Positions 57,056 to 64,000 of a stretch of 64,000 nucleotides of DNA are shown piece after piece; within the stretch, counting starts at the first letter, position 1, and each line of letters opens with the position of its first letter. The notes under the pieces are model-generated. The model was not told the origin of the DNA. It did no database searches and was given only the letters and a program-made list of their open reading frames with translations. A program made the translations under genes and the position numbers. The DNA comes from Gottfriedia solisilvae (GTDB lineage: Bacteria; Bacillota; Bacilli; Bacillales; Bacillaceae_G): positions 682,001-746,000 of the forward strand of contig NZ_NETJ01000002.1 in the NCBI RefSeq assembly GCF_002128405.1, in the 5' to 3' direction.

Positions 57056-57640
57056 ATGGAAAATGAATTAAGTCGCCAAAATATATCTATTAAAAATCTA
57101 AAAAAGAGTGTGTATGGTACGCAATTAATCATTTTATTAATCGCAATCATCTGTATTGGATTTTTTATTGGATTTGATGATTTTGTAGAAGAACAATCAA
57201 CTTTTTTAAGCCTTAAAACATTCATCTTTGGGATTGGTGGTGGAATTGTATTAGTTTTATTTAATGTATTATTAAACTATACAGTACCTGAAAGATTTTT
57301 AGATGATGGTGGATTTAATAAAAAGTTTTTTACGTCATTATCTGTGTTTGAAATGACCATTCTATGTTTTTTAATTGCTTTATCTGAAGAAGTATTTTTT
57401 AGAGGATTTGTCCAAACAAAATTTGGAATCATTTTGGCGTCCATTATTTTTGCATTAGTTCATTTTCGATACGTAAAAAAACCTGTATTATTTGTGATTG
57501 TTTTATTAGAAAGCTTTTTTATTGGCTATTTATATTTAATCACTGAAAATATTTTAGCTGTTTTTATTACACATTTTATCCTTGATTATGTATTAGGTTT
57601 ATATATGAAATTTAGTCTAGAAAGTGAAGAAGAGAAATGA
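57056..57640 (+). CDS. ypbD: CPBP-family intramembrane metalloprotease YpbD
   Basis: 194 residues with four to five membrane segments and the three CPBP/Abi motifs: SEEVFFRGF (Glu-Glu and Arg), FALVHFRY (His) and FITHFILDY (His-x3-D/N). Members process prenyl-modified or membrane proteins; the target here is unknown. Order ypbB-recS-ypbD-ypbE is conserved in B. subtilis. Overlaps ypbE by 4 bp. Confidence 0.88.
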   Translation: MENELSRQNISIKNLKKSVYGTQLIILLIAIICIGFFIGFDDFVEEQSTFLSLKTFIFGIGGGIVLVLFNVLLNYTVPERFLDDGGFNKKFFTSLSVFEMTILCFLIALSEEVFFRGFVQTKFGIILASIIFALVHFRYVKKPVLFVIVLLESFFIGYLYLITENILAVFITHFILDYVLGLYMKFSLESEEEK

Positions 57641-58248
57641 GTAGAAAAGATCGAGAAGAAACACAGATTGGTGGTTTGAAAAGAAAAAACAAATCGAAAA
57701 AAGGTATTGATGAGACACCGACAGTAGATATGTTAAATTTGCCACCAAGAAGTAAATCAATTCAAAAAAAAGAAGATGAGAGAAGACCTTGGTGGAAAAT
57801 TAAATATCCTCTAATCACTGCACTTGTGTTTCTGTTTATCTTATTACCAATTGGAGTAGTAGCTCTAGTTCAATATAAATATGATGGGATTTTTTCAAAT
57901 AAAAGTAGTTTATTTATTCCTTCAAATAAATTTGAAAAAGTAAAAATTACTTCGACACCAGAGAATAATCAACTTGAAGAAGAACAAACAACAAAAAATG
58001 AAAGCCAAAAGCCCCCAGAAACAAATGAGGATAAAAATCAGCAACTTCTAGTTCCTGATGAATCAGTAGGTGTAAAAGAAATTAAGCATGTCGTCCAAGA
58101 GGGAGAAACACTGTTTACAATTTCTATGAAATATTATAAGAACCGTAATGGTGAAGAAATTATTCAAGATGAAAATAACTTAAAAGATATAGAAGTTACA
58201 CCTGGACAAGTATTAAAAATTCCATTAAATGTAGATTTAAATAAATAA
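57637..58248 (+). CDS. ypbE: LysM-domain membrane protein YpbE
   Basis: 203 residues: basic, disordered N-terminus, a membrane segment (YPLITALVFLFILLPIGVVALVQ, about 56-78), an acidic Glu/Gln-rich linker and a C-terminal LysM motif (HVVQEGETLFTISMKYY to PGQVLKIP, about 150-198) that would bind peptidoglycan outside the membrane. The ATGA overlap with ypbD shows coupling. A strong terminator follows. Confidence 0.88.
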   Translation: MSRKDREETQIGGLKRKNKSKKGIDETPTVDMLNLPPRSKSIQKKEDERRPWWKIKYPLITALVFLFILLPIGVVALVQYKYDGIFSNKSSLFIPSNKFEKVKITSTPENNQLEEEQTTKNESQKPPETNEDKNQQLLVPDESVGVKEIKHVVQEGETLFTISMKYYKNRNGEEIIQDENNLKDIEVTPGQVLKIPLNVDLNK

Positions 58249-58280
58249 AACAAAAGTAAAATTATATAAACGATAAATAG

Positions 58281-58327
58281 GAAAAAGCTTACGTCCTTGA
58301 ATGAGAAGTGGACGTAAGCTTTTCTAT
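58281..58327 (+). terminator. Terminator after ypbE
   Basis: AAAAGCTTACGTCC pairs perfectly with GGACGTAAGCTTTT around 13 nt, then CT-rich sequence. Confidence 0.85.
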
Positions 58328-58519
58328 CGTTTCATATATTTTTCAATTTAGTGGAGTTTTTGTATAATAGTAGAAAAGTATTTGAAGTTGCCGACCATAG
58401 AAAAATTAAACAGAAACTTTTTAGGTTCAATATTTGACCTTATAATGAAAATTTGTTTAAGTCCGAAATATCCGAGGACTTGTTAGAGTCTTTTTGAGCA
58501 ATTTGGCAAAGTTGTTTTT

Positions 58520-59248
58520 ATGTTACAGGGGGGAAATCACATAGTATTCGTATTTGTTAGTTTTATTTGTTTTGTTGCAATCATTTTTTTACTAATAATA
58601 AAATCGAGAAAAAATGAAATCAGAATTGAAAATAGAGAGATACAACTGAACCATAATGATTTGACTTTAGAAAAAATTCAATTGATTTGGATTACAAATA
58701 TAGGGGATTATCGTATAAAAAGAGCGGATCTTGAAAGAATGTGTACGAATAATACGATTATTATGCTAAGTGGGTATTCAAAAAAGAGGTCAAAAAGATA
58801 TCTTGAAGAAGATATTCAATTCCTCTCTACTTTAGCTCCTACATATTATTTATGGAGTTCTGAAGATTATAAAGGGAATTATAGAGACTTAAATGCACTA
58901 TTATTAGATTGCAAAGTGACGATCTTAGAAAATACTAATGCTTTGTTTGAAACTGAGAATGGAACAAAGTTTTCTATAATAGGTTTGGACGATGTTGGTA
59001 CGAATCGAGATCATATCGATTATGCCATTGAAAATATAAATAGTGAAAATATTAATATATTGACCAGTTTTACAGAAGTAAAAAATAGCTTAGAAAAACA
59101 ATATGAAAGTATTCAAGTTTATCTGTTTGAAAGAAGTCAAGATCATGTAAATCGTAATCAGAAAACGATATATTTGGAGCTGAACAATGAAAAAGGACTT
59201 TTGAAGCAAAAAACTATTACATTTATTAACTTTAAAGTATTGTTGTAA
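58520..59248 (+). CDS. Membrane-anchored, degenerate metallophosphoesterase-like protein
   Basis: 242 residues. A single N-terminal membrane segment (VFVFVSFICFVAIIFLLIIKS) then a domain whose layout matches calcineurin-like phosphoesterases (B. subtilis YpbG lies at this locus), but every metal/catalytic motif is altered: QLxDxH reads QLIWITNIG, TGDxxD reads IMLSGYSKK, GNHE reads LWSSED, while the following LLDCKVTILENT strand is retained. It is probably not an enzyme. Start uncertain: ATG 58520 has no SD, while AGGGGGG at 58527 would suit a start near 58541, where only ATA is in frame. Confidence 0.65.
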   Translation: MLQGGNHIVFVFVSFICFVAIIFLLIIKSRKNEIRIENREIQLNHNDLTLEKIQLIWITNIGDYRIKRADLERMCTNNTIIMLSGYSKKRSKRYLEEDIQFLSTLAPTYYLWSSEDYKGNYRDLNALLLDCKVTILENTNALFETENGTKFSIIGLDDVGTNRDHIDYAIENINSENINILTSFTEVKNSLEKQYESIQVYLFERSQDHVNRNQKTIYLELNNEKGLLKQKTITFINFKVLL

Positions 59249-59290
59249 TAGTACTTTGGCTTCATGTAGCTGTACTGGAGGAAATCAAAA

Positions 59291-60199
59291 TTGGCCCAAA
59301 TAGGAAAATATAATATTAAAGCAATCTCAAACTTAGTAGGTATTTTGCCAGGAACATTGAGAGCTTGGGAAAGACGATACAATATTATTAGTCCAGTCAG
59401 AAATGAAGCGGGACATCGATTGTATACCGAGGAGCACGTTTATATTTTAAAATGGCTTGTTCAGAAGGTGAATGAAGGATTTACAATCGGACAAGCAATT
59501 AATTTATACGAAACTAAAGAACATAAATCAAGTGATGATAAGAGTTTTACTGAAAATCTTCAGTCTGATCACTTAGTAAATCAAATTGTATTAGCGTTAT
59601 CGTCCTTTGAAGAAGGAGAAGCGCACAATTATATAAATGAAGCATTTAGTTTATATTCTGTAGATAAGGTTTTGTTTAAAATCATTTCTAAAGTATTTAT
59701 TATTATTGGCGATAAATGGAGAAATGGTGAAATTACTAGTGCGCATGAACACTTTGCAACATCGTTTTTACGTACAAGATTAGGAATGATTTATCAGAAT
59801 CTCCCAAATAATAAACATTTGCCGAAACTGATCGCTGTATGTGGACCGGATGAAAAACATGAACTTGGCTTACTAATTTTTACAATTTACTTAAGAAGAA
59901 TTGGGTTTCAAGTAATCTACTTAGGGGCTTCAATTGATTCAGCAGATTTAGATCAAGTGATTGAAGAAGTGGATCCGGCAGGTTTTATTATTTCTTGTAC
60001 ATTAAAAGAGAATTTAAAGAAAACAATTGATTTTGCAATCACAATTAAAAAAATTAAGCCAAATGTCATTATTGGTATCGGCGGATATGCCGTATCAACA
60101 TGTGAGAGTCCAATTTTGGATTCTATTCAAGAATTCTATGTAGGTAACGCACAATCAAACTGGGACGTGTGGTTAAAGCAGAATTTTAATTATAAATGA
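59291..60199 (+). CDS. MerR-type regulator with cobalamin-binding domain (CarH/LitR-like)
   Basis: 302 residues. MerR DNA-binding domain 1-75 (NLVGILPGTLRAWERRYNII, GHRLYTEEHV), then the B12-binding helical cap with W143-x9-E153-H154 and the Rossmann domain with E188-KH190-ELG, the cobalamin His-ligand motif. This set is that of AdoCbl-dependent photoreceptor repressors (CarH, LitR). Start TTG 59291 with TGGAGG upstream. No carotenoid genes are nearby; mecB follows. Whether it senses light or B12 is open. Confidence 0.88.
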   Translation: MAQIGKYNIKAISNLVGILPGTLRAWERRYNIISPVRNEAGHRLYTEEHVYILKWLVQKVNEGFTIGQAINLYETKEHKSSDDKSFTENLQSDHLVNQIVLALSSFEEGEAHNYINEAFSLYSVDKVLFKIISKVFIIIGDKWRNGEITSAHEHFATSFLRTRLGMIYQNLPNNKHLPKLIAVCGPDEKHELGLLIFTIYLRRIGFQVIYLGASIDSADLDQVIEEVDPAGFIISCTLKENLKKTIDFAITIKKIKPNVIIGIGGYAVSTCESPILDSIQEFYVGNAQSNWDVWLKQNFNYK

Positions 60200-60275
60200 T
60201 TTTCTACTTTAGAATCACCAAAATTATATAAAAACATAAACTGTACTATGGTTAATGCAGCAAGGAGGCTAGTTC

Positions 60276-60884
60276 ATGAGGTTGGAACGGTTGAACTACA
60301 ATAAAATTAAAGTTTTTCTTACATCTGATGATTTATCAGAACGCGGATTAACAAAAGAAGATTTATGGTACAATGCACCAAAAGTTCAACAGCTTTTTCA
60401 AGATATGATGCATGAAGCTAGCGTAGAATTAGGTTTTGAAGTGGATGGAAAAGTATCTGTTGAAGTATTTTCACTACAAGCACAAGGAATGGTTGTCATT
60501 GTGACGAAATCAGATGAAATTTTAGAAGAGGAAGAAGAATTTCAAGATGATTTTATCTCAATGGAAGTAATCCTTGATGAAAGTGAACATATATTGTACG
60601 AGTTTTCTACTTTAGATGATCTAATCCTACTTTCTGAAAAATTAGTTTCTTGTGATGTTTCTGGTGGAAGACTTTTTTCCTTCGAAAATACATTTTATAT
60701 AAAATTTGAAGAACATGAATTAGGTCGTCTTGATCGAGAAACATTTTACGCAATTTTAGCTGAATACGGTAATCCTTCTACGAGAACGATTTATCGCATT
60801 ATTGAATATGGAAAAGAACTAATTTCAGAAAATGCTATCGAACAACTGCATTTTTATTTCGTGGAAAAAAAGACCTCTCATTAA
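60276..60884 (+). CDS. mecB: MecA-family adaptor MecB (YpbH)
   Basis: ClpC adaptor of 202 residues. N-terminal substrate-binding part RLERLNYNKIKVFLTSDDLS then ERGLTKEDLW, acidic linker (EEEEEFQDD, about 86-94) and a C-terminal ClpC-binding domain (GRLDRETFYAILAEYGN). Locus next to gudB matches ypbH, the MecA paralog, rather than mecA itself. SD AAGGAGG. Targets unknown from sequence. Confidence 0.88.
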   Translation: MRLERLNYNKIKVFLTSDDLSERGLTKEDLWYNAPKVQQLFQDMMHEASVELGFEVDGKVSVEVFSLQAQGMVVIVTKSDEILEEEEEFQDDFISMEVILDESEHILYEFSTLDDLILLSEKLVSCDVSGGRLFSFENTFYIKFEEHELGRLDRETFYAILAEYGNPSTRTIYRIIEYGKELISENAIEQLHFYFVEKKTSH

Positions 60885-60909
60885 AAATTTTTTTGAGAGG
60901 TTTTTTGTT
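60872..60909 (+). terminator. Terminator overlapping the mecB stop
   Basis: ACCTCTCA (60873-60880) and TGAGAGGT (60894-60901), then TTTTT. The left arm is still inside the mecB coding sequence. Confidence 0.88.
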
Positions 60910-60954
60910 TTGTAAATTATTTTTAAATATATTGTATTAATTGTTAAACTATTC

Positions 60955-60983
60955 TTTTCAAACGTTAAAAAGAGGAGTATAAT
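60955..60983 (+). promoter_or_regulatory. Sigma-A promoter of gudB
   Basis: TTTTCA (60955-60960), 17-bp spacer, TATAAT (60978-60983); transcription start expected near 60990, leader about 137 nt. Confidence 0.6.
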
Positions 60984-60989
60984 GACGGT

Positions 60990-61003
60990 AGAAAACGCTT
61001 ACA
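60990..61003 (-). promoter_or_regulatory. CcpA cre site at the gudB transcription start
   Basis: Minus strand TGTAAGCGTTTTCT fits TGWAARCGYTWNCW at every position. It lies directly downstream of the -10 box, over +1, where CcpA binding would repress. Confidence 0.7.
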
Positions 61004-61126
61004 TTAGAGTATTATTATATTTTGTTTTCTATGTGTTTATAACTTTCAAAAAGGGATGGAAAGTTGTATACTAATTTCAGAATGAACGAATAATTTTTCA
61101 TAGTTCAAATTTCTAGGGGGTTTACA

Positions 61127-62407
61127 ATGGTTGCCGAGAAATCTACAGAGAAAAATAGCAACACTGAAGAACATTTAGATGTACTAGCGCCGACTCAGGT
61201 CGTTATTAAAGAAGCGTTAGAGAAACTTGGATATTCAAATGAAATGTACGAATTACTAAAAGAACCAGTTCGAATGATGACTGTGAAAATACCTGTCCGT
61301 ATGGATGATGGACAAGTGAAAATTTTCACTGGTTACAGAGCTCAACATAATGATGCAGTTGGACCTACAAAAGGTGGAATTCGTTTCCATCCAAATGTAA
61401 CTGAAAATGAAGTAAAGGCTCTTTCAATTTGGATGAGCTTAAAATGTGGTATTGTTGATTTACCTTATGGTGGAGGTAAAGGTGGAATTATTTGTGATCC
61501 ACGTGATATGTCTTTCCGTGAATTAGAAAGACTTAGTCGTGGATATGTTCGTGCGATTAGTCAAATCGTTGGACCAACTAAAGATATCCCAGCTCCAGAC
61601 GTATTTACAAATTCTCAAATCATGGCTTGGATGATGGATGAATATTCAAGAATTGATGAATTTAACTCACCAGGTTTCATTACTGGTAAACCATTAGTAC
61701 TTGGTGGTTCTCACGGCCGTGAAACTGCAACTGCTAAAGGTGTAACGATTGTAATCCGTGAAGCAGCAAAACGCAGAGGAATCAACTTAGAAGGCGCAAG
61801 AGTTGTCATCCAAGGTTTTGGTAATGCAGGAAGCTTCTTAGCTAAATTTATGCATGATGCAGGTGCAAAAGTTATCGGTATTTCAGATGCATATGGTGCA
61901 CTTCATGATCCAAACGGATTAGATATTGAATACTTATTAGATCGTAGAGATAGCTTCGGTACTATTACAAAATTATTTAATAATACAATTTCAAATAAAG
62001 AGTTATTAGAATTAGATTGTGATATTTTAGTTCCAGCGGCAATTGAAAACCAAATCACAAAAGAGAATGCTCACAATATTAAAGCTAGTATTGTAGTTGA
62101 AGCAGCTAATGGCCCCACAACTCTTGAAGCAACTAAAATATTAACAGAACGTGATATTTTATTAGTTCCAGACGTTTTAGCTAGTGCTGGTGGCGTAACA
62201 GTTTCTTACTTTGAATGGGTTCAAAATAACCAAGGTTATTACTGGACTGAAGAAGAAGTAGAAGAAAGACTTGAAAAAGTAATGGTACGCTCATTCAATA
62301 ATATTTACGAAACAAGTGTAAACCGTAAAGTAAATATGCGATTAGCGGCTTACATGGTTGGTGCTCGTAAAATGGCTGAAGCAAGTAGATTCAGAGGTTG
62401 GGTATAA
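61127..62407 (+). CDS. gudB: NAD-dependent glutamate dehydrogenase
   Basis: Oxidises glutamate to 2-oxoglutarate and ammonia (catabolic). 426 residues, the usual RocG/GudB length. Substrate and catalytic region [19 protein letters not shown] and [23 protein letters not shown], and Rossmann motif [12 protein letters not shown]. The VKA duplication that silences gudB in laboratory B. subtilis is not present, so it should be active. SD AGGGGG before ATG 61127. Locus between mecB and ypdA indicates gudB, but its cre-controlled promoter is more rocG-like. Confidence 0.93.
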   Translation: MVAEKSTEKNSNTEEHLDVLAPTQVVIKEALEKLGYSNEMYELLKEPVRMMTVKIPVRMDDGQVKIFTGYRAQHNDAVGPTKGGIRFHPNVTENEVKALSIWMSLKCGIVDLPYGGGKGGIICDPRDMSFRELERLSRGYVRAISQIVGPTKDIPAPDVFTNSQIMAWMMDEYSRIDEFNSPGFITGKPLVLGGSHGRETATAKGVTIVIREAAKRRGINLEGARVVIQGFGNAGSFLAKFMHDAGAKVIGISDAYGALHDPNGLDIEYLLDRRDSFGTITKLFNNTISNKELLELDCDILVPAAIENQITKENAHNIKASIVVEAANGPTTLEATKILTERDILLVPDVLASAGGVTVSYFEWVQNNQGYYWTEEEVEERLEKVMVRSFNNIYETSVNRKVNMRLAAYMVGARKMAEASRFRGWV

Positions 62408-62415
62408 TCTAAATT

Positions 62416-62448
62416 CAAAACAAGATGGATTTCCATCTTGTTTTTTTA
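62416..62448 (+). terminator. Terminator after gudB
   Basis: AAAACAAGATGGA pairs with TCCATCTTGTTTT around TT; long T-run. Confidence 0.92.
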
Positions 62449-62460
62449 TTTTATCAATTA

Positions 62461-62489
62461 TTAGACAAAACGGATAATATCGGTAAAAT
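62461..62489 (+). promoter_or_regulatory. Sigma-A promoter of ypdA
   Basis: TTAGAC (62461-62466), 17-bp spacer, TAAAAT (62484-62489), about 45 bp before ATG 62534. Confidence 0.5.
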
Positions 62490-62533
62490 AGAGTTTAGAT
62501 AAACCAAGACCGAGTTTAATGGAGTTGTTTAAA

Positions 62534-63508
62534 ATGGAAAAAGTTGAAGTGCTAATTATAGGTGGAGGCCCTTGTGGGATTGCGACATATTTGTCTTTGA
62601 AGAATCAAGGAATCTCAGCACTAATTATTGAAAAAGGAAATATAGTTCATACACTCAGTCGGTTCCCTACTCATCAAACATTCTTTAGTACGAGTGAAAA
62701 ATTAGAAGTAGGAAATATCCCCTTTATTATTGAAGGTAGAAAACCGAAAAAACACCAAGCTCTAGCCTATTATAGAGATGTCGTAAAAAGAAATAAGGTG
62801 TCAATTCATTCTTTCGAGGAAGTATTAAAGGTTACAAAAAATAAGGATTTTCTGGTTGAGTCAATTACAAAAAGTGGAGAACAAAAACAGTATAGGGCTA
62901 ATGCAGTTGTCGTGGCCACAGGGTATTATGATCAACCAAATTATTTATCAATTCCTGGTGAAGAGCTTGAAAAAGTTTCACATTACTTTTTCGAAGGACA
63001 TAAGCATTTTAATCAAAAAGTAGTTATTGTTGGTGGGAAAAACTCAAGTGTAGACGCTGCGTTAGAACTTGAAAAATGTGGTGCTGAAGTAACTGTATTG
63101 TATCGAGGTAATTCATATTCTCCGAGTATTAAGCCTTGGGTATTACCAGAATTTGAGGCCCTTGTTCGATCAGAAGCGATTGATATGAAGTTTCAAGCGA
63201 ATATTATAGAAATAAAAGAAAAATCAGTGATATATGAGCAACTAGGTGATATATATGAAATTGACAATGATTTTGTTTACGCAATGACTGGTTACCATCC
63301 AGATCACTCTTTAATAAAAAGTATGGGAGTAGGTGTAGATGATTCGACAGGTCGTCCAACATTTAATCCAGAAACTATGGAAACAAATATTAAAGGAATC
63401 TATATCGCTGGCGTAATAGCTGCTGGGAATAATGCGAATGAAATTTTCATTGAAAACGGTCGTTTCCACGGTGATTTAATTGCGAAGAATATCATTTCTA
63501 CTAGATAA
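62534..63508 (+). CDS. ypdA: Bacillithiol-disulfide reductase YpdA
   Basis: FAD/NADPH oxidoreductase of 324 residues that by homology reduces bacillithiol disulfide. FAD motif GGGPCGIATYLSLK (9-22), NADPH motif IVGGKNSSVDAALEL, and GIYIAGV near the end. Uses Cys14 of GGGPCG, conserved in this family, rather than a CxxC pair. ATG 62534 has GGAG nine bases upstream; the frame's ATG 62519 overlaps that SD. 324 residues equals B. subtilis YpdA. Confidence 0.92.
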   Translation: MEKVEVLIIGGGPCGIATYLSLKNQGISALIIEKGNIVHTLSRFPTHQTFFSTSEKLEVGNIPFIIEGRKPKKHQALAYYRDVVKRNKVSIHSFEEVLKVTKNKDFLVESITKSGEQKQYRANAVVVATGYYDQPNYLSIPGEELEKVSHYFFEGHKHFNQKVVIVGGKNSSVDAALELEKCGAEVTVLYRGNSYSPSIKPWVLPEFEALVRSEAIDMKFQANIIEIKEKSVIYEQLGDIYEIDNDFVYAMTGYHPDHSLIKSMGVGVDDSTGRPTFNPETMETNIKGIYIAGVIAAGNNANEIFIENGRFHGDLIAKNIISTR

Positions 63509-63518
63509 TCAATTAATT

Positions 63519-63552
63519 AAACAAACGTAGTTTAGGCTACGTTTTTTTGTTG
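63519..63552 (+). terminator. Terminator after ypdA
   Basis: AACAAACGTAG pairs with CTACGTTTTTTTGTT around TTTAGG. Confidence 0.9.
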
Positions 63553-63616
63553 ATTCCTAATTATTGATGAGAATTGTTGATTCCTATTTACTTCAATAAT
63601 TTTTAGATGTTATAAT
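63547..63616 (+). promoter_or_regulatory. ansA promoter with a 13-bp direct repeat
   Basis: TTGTTGATTCCTA occurs at 63547-63559 and again at 63574-63586 (27-bp period). It is followed by TTACTT (63588-63593), 17 bp and TATAAT (63611-63616). The direct repeat is a possible regulator site just upstream of the promoter; in B. subtilis AnsR represses ansAB, but no proof of that here. Confidence 0.45.
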
Positions 63617-63639
63617 TCCTGTGAAACGGGGTGTGAAAA

Positions 63640-64000
63640 ATGAAAAAAGTCGTTCTAATTACAACAGGTGGTACGATTGCAAGTAAACCGAATGCACAGT
63701 CTGGTAAATTAGATTCTGGTGCATTATCTGGACAAGAAATAGCTGAAATGCTTAAATTACCGAATGATATCAATATCATTGTTGATTCATTTTTCCAAGT
63801 TCCAAGTATGCATATAAGTTTTAATCATTGGATTTTGCTTCAACAGAAGATTGAAGAGTATTTTAATGATGAATCAGTTGATGGTATTGTCGTTACACAT
63901 GGAACTGATACACTCGAAGAAACAGCTTATTTTTTAGATTTAACTGTAGATGATGAAAGACCTGTCGTAATTACAGGATCTCAAAGATCTCCTGGTGAAT
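63640..64000 (+). CDS. ansA: Type I L-asparaginase, 3'-truncated by window end
   Basis: Hydrolyses asparagine to aspartate and ammonia. Only the first 120 codons lie in the window. Catalytic motifs are visible: TTGGTIAS at residues 8-15 (nucleophilic Thr) and [20 protein letters not shown] near residues 86-105 (second catalytic Thr-Asp), followed by [17 protein letters not shown] before ATG 63640. Location after ypdA agrees with the B. subtilis ansZ/ansA region; with gudB it forms an amino-acid-catabolic neighbourhood. Confidence 0.92.
   Translation, partial: MKKVVLITTGGTIASKPNAQSGKLDSGALSGQEIAEMLKLPNDINIIVDSFFQVPSMHISFNHWILLQQKIEEYFNDESVDGIVVTHGTDTLEETAYFLDLTVDDERPVVITGSQRSPGE

Overview
The window is a 64 kb stretch of low-GC, Gram-positive, endospore-forming chromosome, evidently Bacillaceae. 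Gene order over most of it follows the Bacillus subtilis/B. cereus backbone: deoB-punA-pdp; dacF-spoIIAA-spoIIAB-sigF; spoVAA to spoVAF; ypuA-ppiB; ribT-ypuF-scpA-scpB; dacB-spmA-spmB; rluB-resABCDE; ribU-fer-ypbB-recS-ypbD-ypbE; mecB(ypbH)-gudB-ypdA-ansA. Strong AGGAGG-type ribosome binding sites, frequent TTG/GTG starts, U-tailed hairpin terminators and candidate sporulation-sigma promoters fit this. The species cannot be fixed from sequence alone. I see no rRNA, tRNA, prophage, transposase or CRISPR.

Layout. 1-3.3 kb: nucleoside salvage (deoB is cut by the window start). 3.4-7.3 kb: a purine permease and a divergent ytr-type GntR/ABC operon with a matching operator. 7.4-15.4 kb: sporulation block (dacF, sigma-F switch, SpoVA dipicolinate channel). 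15.4-19.4 kb: ypuA, ppiB, a cupin, a three-unit structured repeat, ribT without rib genes beside it, ypuF and a frameshifted YjcZ-type mini-gene. 19.8-24.3 kb: scpAB, two proteins of unknown function, an exporter-like membrane protein and a SodF-like protein. 24.8-27.0 kb: spore cortex/maturation genes dacB-spmA-spmB. 27.1-30.5 kb: a reverse-transsulfuration/AI-2 operon (mccA-mccB-yrrT-luxS) whose promoter is covered by a palindrome. 30.6-31.4 kb: small paralogous unknown genes. 31.5-38.5 kb: rluB and the res cytochrome-maturation and redox-sensing genes. 38.5-42.3 kb: a cobalamin riboswitch with B12 uptake genes and an adenosyltransferase. 42.5-51.1 kb: accessory region with repeats, an SLH protein, a non-lipidated peptide-binding protein with a complete peptide ABC transporter, and an atypical response regulator. 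51.3-53.3 kb: a phosphotransferase-fold protein and FMN-riboswitch-controlled ribU. 53.9-58.3 kb: fer (minus strand) and the ypbB-recS-ypbD-ypbE operon. 58.5-64 kb: a degenerate phosphoesterase, a CarH-type cobalamin-dependent MerR regulator, mecB, gudB with a CcpA cre site, ypdA, and the start of ansA.

How the parts connect. B12 is a theme: a riboswitch-controlled importer and adenosyltransferase about 18 kb from a MerR regulator carrying the AdoCbl-photoreceptor motif W-x9-EH. Riboflavin is handled here only by import (ribU) plus an isolated ribT. The least conventional parts are the SLH/peptide-transport/atypical-regulator block, the CarH-like regulator, the catalytically dead phosphoesterase, and two families of intergenic repeats, one of which shows covarying stem arms between copies.
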